From Rhyacichthys aspro (lineage: Eukaryota > Chordata > Actinopteri > Gobiiformes > Rhyacichthyidae), in contig CM072160.1 in NCBI GenBank assembly GCA_036850595.1, positions 18,579,906 through 18,643,905 of the forward strand: a stretch of DNA of 64,000 nt, read 5' to 3'. Position numbers and translations under genes: made by a program. Shown here in pieces: positions 35,859 through 47,800 of this stretch. Positions within the stretch are counted from its first letter, which is position 1, and each line of letters begins with the position of its first letter. The notes below the pieces were generated by a model, which was given only the letters and a program-made list of their open reading frames with translations, was not told the DNA's origin and searched no databases.

Positions 35859-37010
35859 CTACCCTGACACCCAGCTGTGTGTAGTGGTCTTCACCCCGTG
35901 AGGGAAGCCTTGCTGGGCGACCACTGGCTCAAAGTTAAAGTCCAGAGAATCTCCGTCCATCAGGGTGTCATGGAGCACCGTTTCCATGTCAAACTCGAAT
36001 CTCTCAATGGACATGTCGTCCAAGTCGCTGGGCAGTTTCTCTGAGTGTGAGGGGGGCTGGGGTCCAGGCCTGCCATAGCCATTGGTGTTTAGGGGGCAAT
36101 AGCTCCCGGGAATGCCCCCTCCGCTGTGGTGACCGGACAGGCCGTAGGGCATGTGCATGGGGGTCTTGACTGAAGGAAGGCGGTTCTGGTTGAGGGACAT
36201 GAGCATGCGTCCATTCATAGAGGGGGGTGTGGGGGTCTGGCTGTGCATGTTGTGGGGGTGAGAGTGGGGGAGACCATGTGGGTGGCCATTGCCTCCCATG
36301 ATTTTGTGCTGGGTGCTGTTGTATGGTGGTAGCATGGACTGGGACACCACGCTGTCTACTGAAGGCATGAGTTCTCCATGTTGGTCAGTGTCCGAAGTGA
36401 GGAGTTCCTTCAGTAGCCCGGCCGTGCAGCCATACTGTCCCATACCGGCTCCAAAAGTGGGCTTGGTCTCTGGTAAACTCTGCAGAGGCATCGACGGCAG
36501 AGTGCCCATCCCCGCCTGGCCATACCCACACTTCCTGTAGTCCTGCTGTGGCTGGGACACCATGCTTGGTGAGCTATAAGGGGGATAACCGGGGCTCGGT
36601 TGCATCATGGGAGAAGGTGACGACTGGGAGGAGCCTGGTGTTGCAGCCCCACCCCCAACCTGAGAGTTATTGGGTGACAGCAGGTTGAGGTTGTCCAGCA
36701 GATTCTCCATGACATTCTCCGTGCTGTGTCCCAAAGAGCCGGTCATCTCCGAGAGGCTGGGCAAAGTGGCGGTCATCTTGGCACCAGGGGGTCCGGGGTA
36801 CCCCATGTGAGCGTCGGCCTCACCCAGGTCATCTTCAGGGACGAAGGGTGACAGGCGGCCACTCAGGGTACTGGCGTTGGAGCTGGCTCTGGGTCTGAAG
36901 CTGTTCCAGGCATCAAAGTCGTCATTGCTGTGGGAGTTGGGGCTCCCAGGCCACTTGGAGTAGGAGCCAGGACTGTCTGCGCCCCCGTCAGGACCACCCT
37001 GCAGGGACAA
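35859..37010 (-). CDS. foxo1: FOXO1 transcription factor, last coding exon
   Basis: Encodes 383 residues ending in VKTTTHSWVSG, the FOXO1 C-terminus. FOXO1 is an insulin-regulated forkhead activator that shuttles between nucleus and cytoplasm and controls metabolic, stress and cell-cycle genes. Visible in order: SPGSYSKWPGSPNSHSNDDF; RPRASSNASTLSGRLSP, which matches the human AKT site S319, the CK1 sites S322/S325 and the proline-directed S329; the leucine-rich nuclear export signal MENLLDNLNLL; a Ser/Pro/Gln-rich region; the LxxLL-like GLLKELLTSD; a His/Pro-rich stretch (HPHGLPHSHPHNMHS); and the acidic activation domain (DMETVLHDTLMDGDSLDFNF). The acceptor is TTTCTACAG before TTG, phase 0, with a pyrimidine tract upstream. 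A second AG 12 bases inside the exon could remove LSLQ. The stop codon is TAG at 35,859-35,861. The choice between foxo1a and foxo1b is unresolved. Confidence 0.97.
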   Translation of the reverse strand: MSLQGGPDGGADSPGSYSKWPGSPNSHSNDDFDAWNSFRPRASSNASTLSGRLSPFVPEDDLGEADAHMGYPGPPGAKMTATLPSLSEMTGSLGHSTENVMENLLDNLNLLSPNNSQVGGGAATPGSSQSSPSPMMQPSPGYPPYSSPSMVSQPQQDYRKCGYGQAGMGTLPSMPLQSLPETKPTFGAGMGQYGCTAGLLKELLTSDTDQHGELMPSVDSVVSQSMLPPYNSTQHKIMGGNGHPHGLPHSHPHNMHSQTPTPPSMNGRMLMSLNQNRLPSVKTPMHMPYGLSGHHSGGGIPGSYCPLNTNGYGRPGPQPPSHSEKLPSDLDDMSIERFEFDMETVLHDTLMDGDSLDFNFEPVVAQQGFPHGVKTTTHSWVSG

Positions 37011-37737
37011 CTGTAGAAACACAAAGACACTAGTTTAGAGACTCACTCCACAAAGTACTGATTAGTGGCTACAATTTCTTTAACTGAACGTTAAAAATTT
37101 GCTGCATTGCACCTACCGACAGAGCCTTTTACTGGGAGCAAATAATGTAAAGTTACATAATGTGGGTTTAAATAAAAGGGTTGGTACTCTAATGCTCTTA
37201 TCTATTATCTATTTAATGAACAGAAGCATGAACTATTCTTTTTATCTATTAGAAAACATTCATATTGATTAACATTTGTAAAGGCCCGCGTCATCAACAG
37301 CTGCTTTGTGGAGGCACTTGTTGCCGGATGCTCGTCAGTCTCTCTTATTTCAGCTATGCATTGTTCTTATTTAGCCACTGATTGTGCTCCAACTGTCAAA
37401 ACAGATTAAGCTTGAGTCACGGGAACAATTTTTGGCAGTGTGTACATGTAACTTCTTTTTGTTCTGTGATGACTTATCTGATACCAAAATGTTTCATAAC
37501 AATGGACACAGCATGTTTCTTTTTCACCAAGCTTCAACAGGTTCTTACCATATTTGAATCAAAATGTTGAAATGTTGCAAAAACGAAAATGCTAAATGTG
37601 CACGTACATTCCACCAGCTCTTCGTTTAAACAGTTTAAACACACTGACAGTATAGAGTCGGGACAAAAACAAACCTTGGTGTGATTGTAGTAATCTAGAA
37701 ATTAAATCAAAACCAAGATTGCTTTTTGTGTAATGAC
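37011..37737 (-). other. foxo1: Phase-0 intron inside the region that is one exon in mammalian FOXO1
   Basis: The donor is AAAAAG|GTCATT and the acceptor TTTCTACAG|TTG on the minus strand; both obey GT-AG. Splicing joins GRAAKKK to LSLQGGPDGG, which lines up with the continuous human AAKKKASLQ region. The 727-base intron has stop codons in every frame and no repeat that I recognise. In human FOXO1 the sequence from the middle of the forkhead to the stop codon is, to my knowledge, a single exon, so this intron is extra. Confidence 0.9.
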
Positions 37738-37929
37738 CTTTTTCTTGGCTGCTCTTCCTCTGCTCTTGGTGAACTTGCTGTTGTTGTCCATGGAGGCCGC
37801 CCTGCGTCTTGGGGACTTGCCGCTTTTCCCGCCTTCTGGGTTCAACATCCACCAGGAGCTCTTGCCCGTGCCCTCATTCTGGACCCGGACGAAGCGACTG
37901 TGGAGTGACAGGTTGTGTCGAATGGAGTT
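37738..37929 (-). CDS. foxo1: FOXO1, second half of forkhead domain and NLS
   Basis: Encodes 64 residues, from NSIRHNLSLHSRFVRVQNEG to KSRGRAAKKK. The first part is forkhead recognition helix 3 (NSIRHNLSLH), which reads the GTAAACA core, followed by the wing region (GTGKSSWWMLNPEGGKSGK). Then comes PRRRAAS, the AKT motif equivalent to human S256; its phosphorylation weakens DNA binding and favours nuclear exit. The basic KKK end completes the nuclear localisation signal, and lysines here match acetylation sites in mammals. The acceptor is TCTCTCAG before AAC at 37,929, with a long pyrimidine tract; the donor follows 37,738. The 5' boundary, directly before NSIRHN, is the conserved FOXO exon 1/2 junction. 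The first half of the forkhead is not in the window. Confidence 0.97.
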
Positions 37930-40900
37930 CTGAGAGAAGACAAAGGAAGAGAAAAGCGTAATTAGCCCGTGTAAAGGCACTTATTTTTTCTTTTGACATT
38001 TAAAATAATGATAATAAATTAAAAATGCAATATAATAAGCTGACAGCAACGGCACTCAATGCATATAACGTGAAATTTCTGATAGAAATTTGAAAAAAAT
38101 CCAGCTTTATTCTCATTCAAAGTCTAAATTTAGTCACAGTTAACAGTCACTCTGTTTTATTCACCATTACACTCACATTAGGACTGCTGCAGTAAGTCGT
38201 CTGCCCCAGAGCAATACCAAGAATTGGGTAAGAGTGAATAAAACAAGGTGACTTTCAGTGAATAAAACAGTGAGGCTAGAACCACAACAGCTGAAGGCAA
38301 AAGGAATGCAGCATGTATATCAATAGAAACAAAAGCAATTTTTGCTGTTCCAATTTAAACCAATTTTACAATCAAATCATCACTTATCATTATTACAATG
38401 ATTTTGAGTGGCTATTAATAATTTTCAAATAAAAAAATTAACCCCAACCCAAAGTCAATAAACTCCAAATTATCCACCAACTGAGAATGCACTCACATTC
38501 AAATAATGTAAATCTGTAAATCTGTAATCTCTCTATTTTATTCACTAACAGTCCCACTGTTGTGATTACTATTACCTTGCCATTGGCTGTGCTGCCATTA
38601 AATAACATTAGCTACCGCTAGCCCCAATATGCTACATTGTGGAAACAGGACTAAAGTAAAGTGACAGTGGCTGAATAAAACAGATCCGTTGCAGCTAATG
38701 ATAAAATATAAGCAAAACTGCCATCTGTGTTGTAATCATTTATGTTCTACTTTATTTAAAAAATCTGAATCTAAATTAACCTATTTTTCAATTTGCTTGC
38801 AGCAGACCCTGCACTGCAGTAGCTTTACTACATCTACTGCAGTAGAAAAGAGTTTTGGCATACCATCATGACTGCAAGAATTTTATTTATTATACATATT
38901 TTAATTAGAAATGGCAAATAAAGCCCCTTTACTAATAAACTTGACATGAGATAGAAAGTCTGTGGTTTTGTTTTTCAGCGAAACCCTTGCACAAATACAC
39001 TAAAGACCAAACAGAAGGAGGATTAAACTGTAGACGCCCTTATCTCTACACATACTGTACATGTGGGCTTTTATTTCCTTCACAAAAACACTGGGGCCCA
39101 TTATACCAACACTCACATTCCACCTGAATACGTGTCTTGTCTAAACCGGCACAGAATCAAAGGGCGGAAACAGACTAATCTTTGCTCCTTACTGGCACAT
39201 TAATACAGTGCTCCAACGTTGCTAAGTGACACCCTCGGTGGAAAAACTAATTTTTGTGCCGGAAGCTAGTGAAGCATTATTAAAACTGTGCAAACAAAAG
39301 AGCGGGAATATTAGGCGAACATGTGCTGAGTAAACCGGTTAGAGTGAGCCACCACGTCTGTCTACTTCACGTCAAACAGCTTTGTTTTTCAGAACTCCAA
39401 CACTCTAAAACTGTCCATTTAGCCTCAGATAATAATTTACACTCTGAACTGTTTGTTGTCTGTGCCATAAGGTGAAGTAATGAGCCTTGGCTAGACATTA
39501 CTGTGCAAGAATAAAGCTGGTTGTTTTGGAAGAAAAAGCTGGAACTCCCTACACACACAAGTTAGCGTGCATCGAGGCTGACGTCATCGAGTGCGTTCCT
39601 GCTGTGAGTCACTGCTCCACATCTGGTTCACAGTCTGCCCTGCTCTCAGCCCTAACCTACACCAGTAATTCAGTGGAACTCATCCACCGCCGCCTGTCTT
39701 CCCTGACATGCAAGCTCATTTCACTTGTGCATACAAGATCATTAAAGCCATTCCTCGACATTTTCAAGTAATCAATGACTTGTTTAGTCTGTAAAAGAGG
39801 AGCGCAATCAGGAACAGATGTTTGGCATGTGTGATGATTACCTCAAGGAATATTTAAAATTAGCACCACCATTCCATGTCCTTCTTGCTACATGGGTGGC
39901 TAGGATGAAAAGCAAGATGATGAAGTTGCATAGATTTTAAACATCCTACTGCCATCAGACTGATACTGATTCCAATTGAACTGATTGATGAAATAGCTAT
40001 GATTTGAAGGAACTCAACTCATGTTGTTTGGCAAAGGGCCAGCGATTTACAGACTTTTTAGTTGAAGCAGGAAATGTGCTACATATTCAGTTCTTGGTGA
40101 CTGTGCTTCACAGTATATATTCATTGCAGTATCAATTATGAAAATTTGCATGTTTCTAAATATCTTTGTGCAGTATAATGATAGTAATTTGTAAGTAAGT
40201 AATGGCAGCCTTGCTTCCATTCCAACACATTACATTTTTCAATAGAAAAATGAAAAAAAAAAAATGGATCGACCATTAGCCTTTGGCCTCATATTATACA
40301 GTTACTCTGCCTTGACTCCTCCTCTTGTCCACACGTGGAAGACCTTATGCTGAGACCACATGAAGGCTCTCTAAAACCCTTAACAAATGAATGCAATTAC
40401 CTCCGAATCAAATGACCTGACTCCCTCAGCCAATAGTCTGGGGCTAGTTTGCATGATCCGAGCGACAGGACAGCCCCTCTCTGATTAGCCTAGCAAATTC
40501 CCCTCATCCCCCCACCCCCCTCTCTGAAAAGCAGTAGCTATGACAAAAGGCGAGGAGTAAAGTCTGGTCATGAGCCTCTTCTTCCCATGACCACTAAGAG
40601 TGCTGGTAATTTCAGCTTCTGCAGCAACAAGGAATGACTGCAATGTGAGTGCAGATGCCGGGACGTCCTGCTCCAGCCCTATATCATCCTAATGACAGGA
40701 AGGAGAGGCTCACACTAAAGTTTCCACTTGGGAGGCGCACGTTTCTGCTTTGGCTTATGTGACAGTCACTATGTTGGACATGTGATGATGATCGAGATCA
40801 TAAAGCACTTAAAAAGTAGAGCATGATGTGAGTGGGGGGTGTGAGTGAAGGCTCATAAACTACCCTGATGGGAACTAGCGGGGCAGAGGAGAACAGGGTG

Positions 40901-43900
40901 TGTTGTGTGGCTCAGGCTGTCTGCTGGGGCCAATGGAAAAGCCTGGTCTCCCACAGTGTGTGTGACAGAGTGCCAGCCTGTGACTTTAGTGGAACTGGAA
41001 TATGACAAACAGCAGTGAAGTATGGTTATGATTTAAATGCTCCAGTACAGCCAGGGATACTGGGGTTTGAGAACACACGCCAACGGGACTGAAAACACTG
41101 AACCCGAGAGATGAGTCACGCATACATGTATGGACATCTTGTGTTGACACTGTATTCTTTGGTTGTTTATTCCTCTATTTCAGGTAACAGCCAATCAGGA
41201 GGCTAATTACAAGAAGATTAATCTGGCTCTGGGCAGGGACAAGATATCTATGCTTTCTTGTCTTGTGTTGTAGTTTTGAATCTAACATATGCATACAACC
41301 AGACCCTCAACCGCACTGATACAGGATTTGACTAATTTGACACATCATTTTCTTTCTTTTCTGTAATTAGTTTAAAGTATTTTGTAATACAGCCCTCCAA
41401 ACATTCTGTGAGTTTGTGGTCAAAAATCGAGTCTCATCTGGGCATGTCACCTATTCATAATTCATATGTCATAATTCCATTGAATGAATAACATTTTTGC
41501 ACAATGCTTAAATGACAGTAAAAATCTAAATACAGTAAAATGATTGATTGTATATTTAACTCAAGTATGTGTGGTCCTCTGTCAGAACTTTGGGCCAGTC
41601 TGTTACATTGCTGTCTTTAAAATGAATTATGTTTCCATTGGATCCTCTGTGTGACACACATTTATCTCTGGCTGTGGAACACAGGAATCTTCACATTCCA
41701 GCTAATCATTGTGTGCAAAGTTCAATCGTAATCACAGCCAACTTGTTAGTATCTCTTAGGAAACAGTAAAGGCAGGATTCCCAGCCAGGCAGCCATCACA
41801 ATCAACATTCCTCTGGAAGGTTACAAAACCGTCGATTTTACACAGCTCAACCCTGATTAGCCGGGCCGTAGCACAGGCCTATCTCCTGTTGTATAAAGAA
41901 AACATGGCAACAAGGCCTTCCTCTGTCGCAGGCAGATCCCTGACACACACAAGGAGCGGAATTAACCTTTTTGTTTCCTTACAGAAAATGTCAGATATTG
42001 CTTAAAAAGAAACAAATGATTCCGCTGAGACAGTCGTGTACACCAAGTACAATGTTACTTTCATGTGATCATTTATAAGCTACAAAATAATGTGATATTA
42101 TAGTTTGCAGTGGCTACATGCGGGAACTATTTCAATAGATTCCCAGGCCAAAAGTGATTTATTTTTATATAAGAGACTTTTCATTAGCGATTAGTGGAAT
42201 GTTACGGGCTAATACACTTGCTAAGCATATATGTAAGTAGTTTTTTCATGATTTTCCAGATTTTTTTTTAAGAACTGTATGTGGTACTCTATGTAATTAA
42301 TGTATTGCCTGTAGTAGATTATTGTCTGTTTGGACATGGTCTGTAAAACTGTCCAGTTTCAGAAAGGCAGTGTACTGCTGTATACACGTAAGCAATCAGA
42401 ATTTTTTTTTTACCATTTTAAATAAAAAACAATGTGGCCCCTAAATTGGAAGAACTGCAGAGATATGCATTTAGGTAGTGTGCTCCAAGGCAGTATTTTA
42501 CCACCCAGATCTGTAGTCACAGATCCCTTCATCACAATAATGCCTGCATCAAAAAATGTTATATTTCATGTACTATACACAGTGTTTACAATGGATTAGC
42601 TAAATAAATTATAATATTTATATACTGTCCTTCAGTGCTGGTACACATCAAGTATCCATTGACCCACTGCTCTTGTAAACACTGTGATTCATACCCAAGC
42701 GTTCGGTTATTGGATGACCTGCTCTACCTGCTATGTTACCTTACCATGCTAACATTAGCTTTCACAATGTGGATATAAGTGTATGGGTTATTTGTGGTAC
42801 TTGCGTGCAAAGACTACTAATGTACATTTCTTTATTTACATAATATTACAGATTTTATCTTGTACTGCCCTTGTTACTTGTAGAAGTAAGTCATTGTAGT
42901 AGATAGTAGTAGATAAAGTCAAATAATGTCAAAATATACTTATATTCTATATGCTATATTATGCCATGGTGTAGCTTTTTTCAGGGTTTTTTTTTTTTTT
43001 TTGCTTGAGACCACCGCTCTCTGAGTCAACACAACACGGCAGCGCTGGCAAAACACGAGGAAGTGACCACATGAAAGAGGCCTGTGACAGGAAACAGAGC
43101 TGACTTCCTGCCGCACAGGAAACACGGCGGTAGTGAGGCCAGAGAGAAAAAGCCATGGAATGCAACGTCGTCAGCCAAGTGAGCCGACACCATAAATTTA
43201 GCTTTCACCCCCCTCTGTACCACCCTCCTCTCTGACGTTTCAAGTTTAGCACCAGACGCTAATCCCCAATGTCACACTATGTTTATGAAATGGATGTAAT
43301 GCTGAGTTTGTCGCGTGACGCCTGCAGGAGCATGACATCAGCGACTGTGCACCGTAGGAGTCTGTCCGGTGGTGTAAGTAGGTAAGCGTGTTAGAGACAG
43401 AGAAAATAAGGCTTGTGTGCAAGAGCGAGGACATGCATCTGTAAGGAACACACTGTGCCGGTTCAAATACCTCCTCGGCTGAACGACTGAAAGGCCGCAG
43501 TGTTCGCTTTCCTCCTGCATCTTTCCTGGCTCCGTTACCTCGTCTCACCTCTTTCCAACTTTAAATCTCTATGTTCCTTCTTTGATTCTGCATAATTTCC
43601 CTCAAATGTTTACAAGGAATACACATAAGTCATCTGTAAAGTTGGGGGCTACAATATTGAGTTTGTCATTTTTGGCTTGAGGCCATTTTGGTTAGCCAAT
43701 GTTTATTGAGACAAGAGGGTAAACTAGGACAGCTGGCATGATAGTTGGTGTTTCTATCTGAAAATGCAACTCTTAGCAAAAGGTTGTTTCTATTTGTTTA
43801 AAATTGGCAAATACATGCACTGAAATACCACTCCACAATATGTAAATTTATGTATCTGATGTATAAATTATGTAATATCCTATAGTGTAATGGTAGAAGA

Positions 43901-43954
43901 TAAATAAATGACATTCTCTTGTATTAATTTCCAGAAAGTGCATTAAAACATGGT
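37930..43954 (-). other. foxo1: foxo1 intron 1, 3' portion: no gene seen
   Basis: Read on the minus strand, this is the intron upstream of the forkhead exon. The branch and pyrimidine region lies next to 37,930. No additional exon or nameable repeat is visible. A perfect CRE palindrome lies at 39,579-39,586. Positions 40,280-40,760 and 41,800-41,960 are more complex and may be regulatory. A 16-base T run lies near 42,987. Confidence 0.55.
39579..39586. promoter_or_regulatory. CRE palindrome in foxo1 intron 1
   Basis: Perfect TGACGTCA, the full CREB/ATF site, within a moderately GC-rich block (39,540-39,700). Binding is inferred from the motif only. Confidence 0.3.
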
Positions 43955-44165
43955 TTTCTGGGGCACCTCGTTGGCTCCCCTAGAAGAGCATATACCACAT
44001 ACTCAAGCAACCTGGATTCGAATCCAGCTCAGGTCGTATGCTCAATATCACTACCTCTCTCACATAGTTTCCTGTCTATCTCTATACTATCAAGTGAAGG
44101 CCAAAAAGCCAAAAAAATGATCTAAAAAAACCCAAAAAAAAAACCAAAAAAAAAAAACAACACGA
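43955..44165 (+). mobile_element. tRNA-derived SINE, copy 3
   Basis: The head has 'ggctcccctagaagagcata' (A-box region) and 'ctggattcgaatccagctc', a good B box (GATTCGAATCC). It continues with 'gtttcctgtctatctctat' and 'aaggccaaaaagcc' and ends in a long A-rich tail (44,120-44,160). It has the best-preserved B box of the three copies; it lies in foxo1 intron 1, antisense to the gene. Confidence 0.8.
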
Positions 44166-44391
44166 TTTTGCATATGGTGAATATGTGTATTTTGCAAACC
44201 AACCTCCTTATGTTTCTTCTTCCTGTGCCTCTAGTTCAGGTATTGGTTTAGTTTAGAGTTTAGAAGGAACTGGTTACACTTCATGAAAAAAAACTTTTTG
44301 AGTGCAAGTTGCTTTGGTTAAAATGTATCATTTTCAATATCTATGTATTTGTGTTTTCATTGTAATATTGCCTGGTTTCTCCCTAGATCTG
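44166..44391. other. foxo1 intron 1 filler
   Basis: Short AT-rich spacer between two mobile elements; nothing recognisable. Confidence 0.4.
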
Positions 44392-44745
44392 TAGTTATCA
44401 AACTGTGGCCGGAGCCTGGGGTTCTCAGGCTTTCTTGGGTGGTACTCAGGGAGACGTAGAGATTTATTTATAAGCTAAAATATAAAATATAAAATAAAAA
44501 GTCACGGTTGAACCCTGTGCGTAGTCCCAGTTCAAACCATGGTTACACCATCTAATTGCAGTACATTTGGATAACACTTGATGAGCAGAACTGAAACAAT
44601 GAATAAATATAAACATGTATTTTACTTGGACTTTAATATTAGAATAATGTTATGACCAGTTGTATGAGACAGAAGAGTGGGAGGGACTCAAATATATTTT
44701 TTGAAGTGGCGCTTTTCAGTTGAAATAAGTTTGATAATCAAGTTT
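44392..44745. mobile_element. Probable hAT-type non-autonomous fragment
   Basis: The left side reads 'ctgtagttatcaaactgtgg' and the right side, reversed, 'cttgattatcaaacttattt', giving inverted ends around a TATCAAACT core of the type seen in 'GTTCTCAAACT' hAT elements. The segment 'ggttctcaggctttcttgg' near the left fits. There is no coding capacity and the target duplication is not evident. Confidence 0.4.
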
Positions 44746-46829
44746 GAGAAGTCATTTTAGAGACAGAGCTGGACAAATTACACAAATGCTTCTACCTAAA
44801 CACACTATATTACACACACATTTCTAGCAACTATAAATGTAGCAAAACTCTTAAAATATCCAAATGTCCAATATCCATAATGCTAAAAAAGCTTGAACTG
44901 CAATAATGACATTTCGTGTGTTGGCTAACCGGGTTTGGCACCTTTACATTGCTGTCCATCAATGTTATACTGTGGGGAAATCAAATGAAATTATAAAGTT
45001 AGCCAACTGCCTTGTGTTTCTTTTGATATTTTAAATATGCACTTTTTACATCCCTTGGGGTAAACTCACATCACAATATTTGTCAAAGGTATCACAGATG
45101 GATATTTTTTTGGAATACAGTAAAATAAACTTTGTCATAAATTAGAACCAGGTATCTGGAACCTCACTATTTCTTTTTCCTGTGAGCTGTCATCTCTCCT
45201 ATTTGCTTTTTCCACTCTCTCTGCTTTGCTTTGACAGTCACTAACTAGCTGCTGAAATCTGGATACAGCGTAGCCGACAGATGCTGGCACGCTGACCTTA
45301 GAACTGCTCTAATGTCAACGTGCCCTCTGAAAAAAAGAAAAAAAAAAGTCCCCATAAGAGCGCCGCACCGCCTACACGCAACTTGGCTTTGAATCGAGCA
45401 AAGCCACAAGTGAAACCTCAGCTGCTCGAAGTCTTTAGCAGCCTTCTTGCCTCGCCCACTGCACGTTTGCAGTTCACATGCACAGGTACAAAAGGTTCTG
45501 AAAGTGAAAGTGTGGTTTTTCTGCACTGTTTCCACTGAAGTCACTGGTTAAATGTTGCTGTCCTACACAGATTTGAACTGTTAGCTTTCCTCTGTTCGAC
45601 TGTAAATGTGCCGCTTTGCCTCGCAGCTAGCTATTTTCTGCGTAATGTCTGACCCATAGCCGTTGTAGTGTACTATTTGTGACCGCCGCATTAAGTAAGT
45701 GGCCCTAAAGCTGCAGCTAGGTCATGTCTGGAGGGGAGTGCTTTGTGCTGAGGCTGGCAGTGTGGTTGAAGCCATAACCTGTTATTAGCCTAGCACTAGC
45801 TCAGCAGGTCTGGAGTTGAATCTAAGGCGCCAGGTGAGAAAGGAAGGACCACAAGAGAAGGGGAACTACCGAGGCCTTTCCACAGGCAGGATTTCCCCTT
45901 CTTGATTGAATCGTTTTATAATGTGGTCATAGATTATAGCCGATTTGAGTTGGTTATGAGTAAGTTTCATACTGGTGGGTTGAAACCGGTTTAGCAGATC
46001 AAAGTAGTAACACATTGCAGACATTTAAGATCTTCACTGAAGTTCCTGTCGGCTCATTCATTTATTTTCCATCTGAAATAATAATGAATTATTTCACTTT
46101 GTTTTGGTGTGTGAGGTATACTCAGGATAGTCATCAACCATCTAACATTCACATTTAAATACAATTTGACGCAGTAGGCTATGTCTATGGATTGTAAAGA
46201 GAGAACAACTTGAGAGCCAAAGCCAGTTTTGGTTTTTAACCAGTTCACATTTAGTTAAGTTTTCTGGCTCAAGAAGGCCATTTGGTTTCATCGTCAAGGA
46301 AATTTGCTTGACAATGTCTATTACTGTCTGTTTTGGTTTAGAGTTTGCAAATTGGACTTGTCAGATGTGACCAAAGTCTCATCATTATAACCCTTCACAA
46401 ATAAACAAAATATTATTTTTTTTGGCCTTAGAATTTAAGCACTTCTCACTTTGAGGCAAAACTGCCATTCTGTGACAGTGGTTGGTCAGTGGTTCACCTT
46501 GTCCTATTCACCTACAGGCAGTAATCTTCACTGTAATATGTTGAAACGCAGGCACATGCATTCTGCGTTCTGGGACATTTTAAGATGAAAGATTTGACCA
46601 ACTGATGCAGCAACATTGAATAAATGGGTTACTGAATACTGAAAAAACTTGGTTATGGTTATTTTTAGACATGTATTATGCTTAGTTATAATTAAGACGT
46701 TAAAGGCACAAGGACACATATGCAATTATGAACAATTAAATTAAGTCTCTGACTCAATGCAACCTTCCCCGAGTGGAAAAACACAAATTCAATATAATAT
46801 TAGAAAAACTTCAGCATATTTGGCTCTGA
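44746..46829. other. foxo1 intron 1, no gene or nameable repeat
   Basis: Mixed sequence. Positions 45,230-45,880 are GC-richer with CpGs and no coding character. Nothing else is recognisable. Confidence 0.4.
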
Positions 46830-47460
46830 CCAGATGTGCCCGTTGGCTAATGACTATGTTCTATAGCCAGTCTATCTAATTAAAGGCCCAGATTAATTAC
46901 ATAATACATTACTGTTCATTAGCCTTTCCTTCACATAGTATCAGCTCCTGCCGCGTCATGGAAGCAGTAATTACCAGTCTGAACTGATACTAACCGTGAG
47001 GTGTTTGTGCGGCGTCTGGACATATTGATCTTTACACTTTCTCAGCTCTTAGGAATCTCCCTTTAAAACAAAAACAGAGCCAAAAAGCGGCGCAGCAGAT
47101 TGTCACATTAGTGCATTGACAACATCCAGCGGCTACGGTGACTTCATATGTTTGCACTTTGATAGGTTATCCTCCTGTCATAATAATGAACCGACCGGTG
47201 GTAATCACTGACCTATTTTGAAAAGTCAATGCGGCAATGATCATAAAAAGACAGCGGAATAAAAGTGGCACACAGGAAATCTAAAGCTGAGGGGCCTTGT
47301 TTTATTATTTACACCGTTGGACTCATTATAACCGCCTGGAAAAAAGGCATGATTGTTGCCATTAATGTTGCGTAGCAGCGAGGAACAACAAGCCTTAGGG
47401 TTTGAACGACCCAGAGAGCATCAATGTGTCGCTGTTAGCCGAGGTATAAAAAGAAACCTG
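46830..47460. promoter_or_regulatory. Candidate conserved non-coding element in foxo1 intron 1
   Basis: A dense run of homeodomain-like cores ('cccagattaattacataata', 'gcagtaattaccag', 'ccattaatgttgcg') and other complex sequence ('ccgtgaggtgtttgtgcggc') without coding potential or repeat features. This composition is typical of vertebrate enhancers near developmental regulators. Conservation is untested. Confidence 0.3.
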
Positions 47461-47800
47461 TCTCGCGGGTCATTTCTGTTTTTAGACCCATCTTAGATTA
47501 AAATTGGAAAGTGACCCCGGGATATAGTAGCAGTCAGAAATAGGTCGTCTCTGGCTGGTCTCTGTACCCGCCCCGTCTCGCTCCTCTGTCCCTGCCTTGT
47601 CCGATCCCGCCCGGGACGTGATGCATTGGAACGAGCGACCACAGCTGATTGCAGACTCGTGTTGCGGCAGAAAGGGGCCTTTTCTCAACCCGCTGACGTC
47701 AACCTCGGATAATTCGATTTGGGCTGAGGAGAGGGGCGAGAGCAGGCCGGGATACAGAGTGGTCAGTGTGGAGCTAACGAAATTGACTTGAGCGGTCCGT
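47461..47800. promoter_or_regulatory. GC-rich intronic block with a CRE palindrome
   Basis: CpG-containing block ('cgatcccgcccgggacgtg', 'ccgccccgtctcgc') with a perfect TGACGTCA at 47,694-47,701. It directly follows the preceding complex block. It may be an intronic enhancer or an alternative promoter, although no first exon is recognisable. Confidence 0.3.

Noticed and set aside
42980..43550. Overlapping minus-strand frames near a poly-T run, possible retrocopy
   Set aside because: No recognisable protein, no flanking duplication, and the T run is a simple tract.
43955..44165. tRNA gene, because of a good B box GATTCGAATCC
   Set aside because: The rest does not fold as a tRNA, and the same body and A-rich tail occur at 6,750 and 26,025, so it is a SINE.
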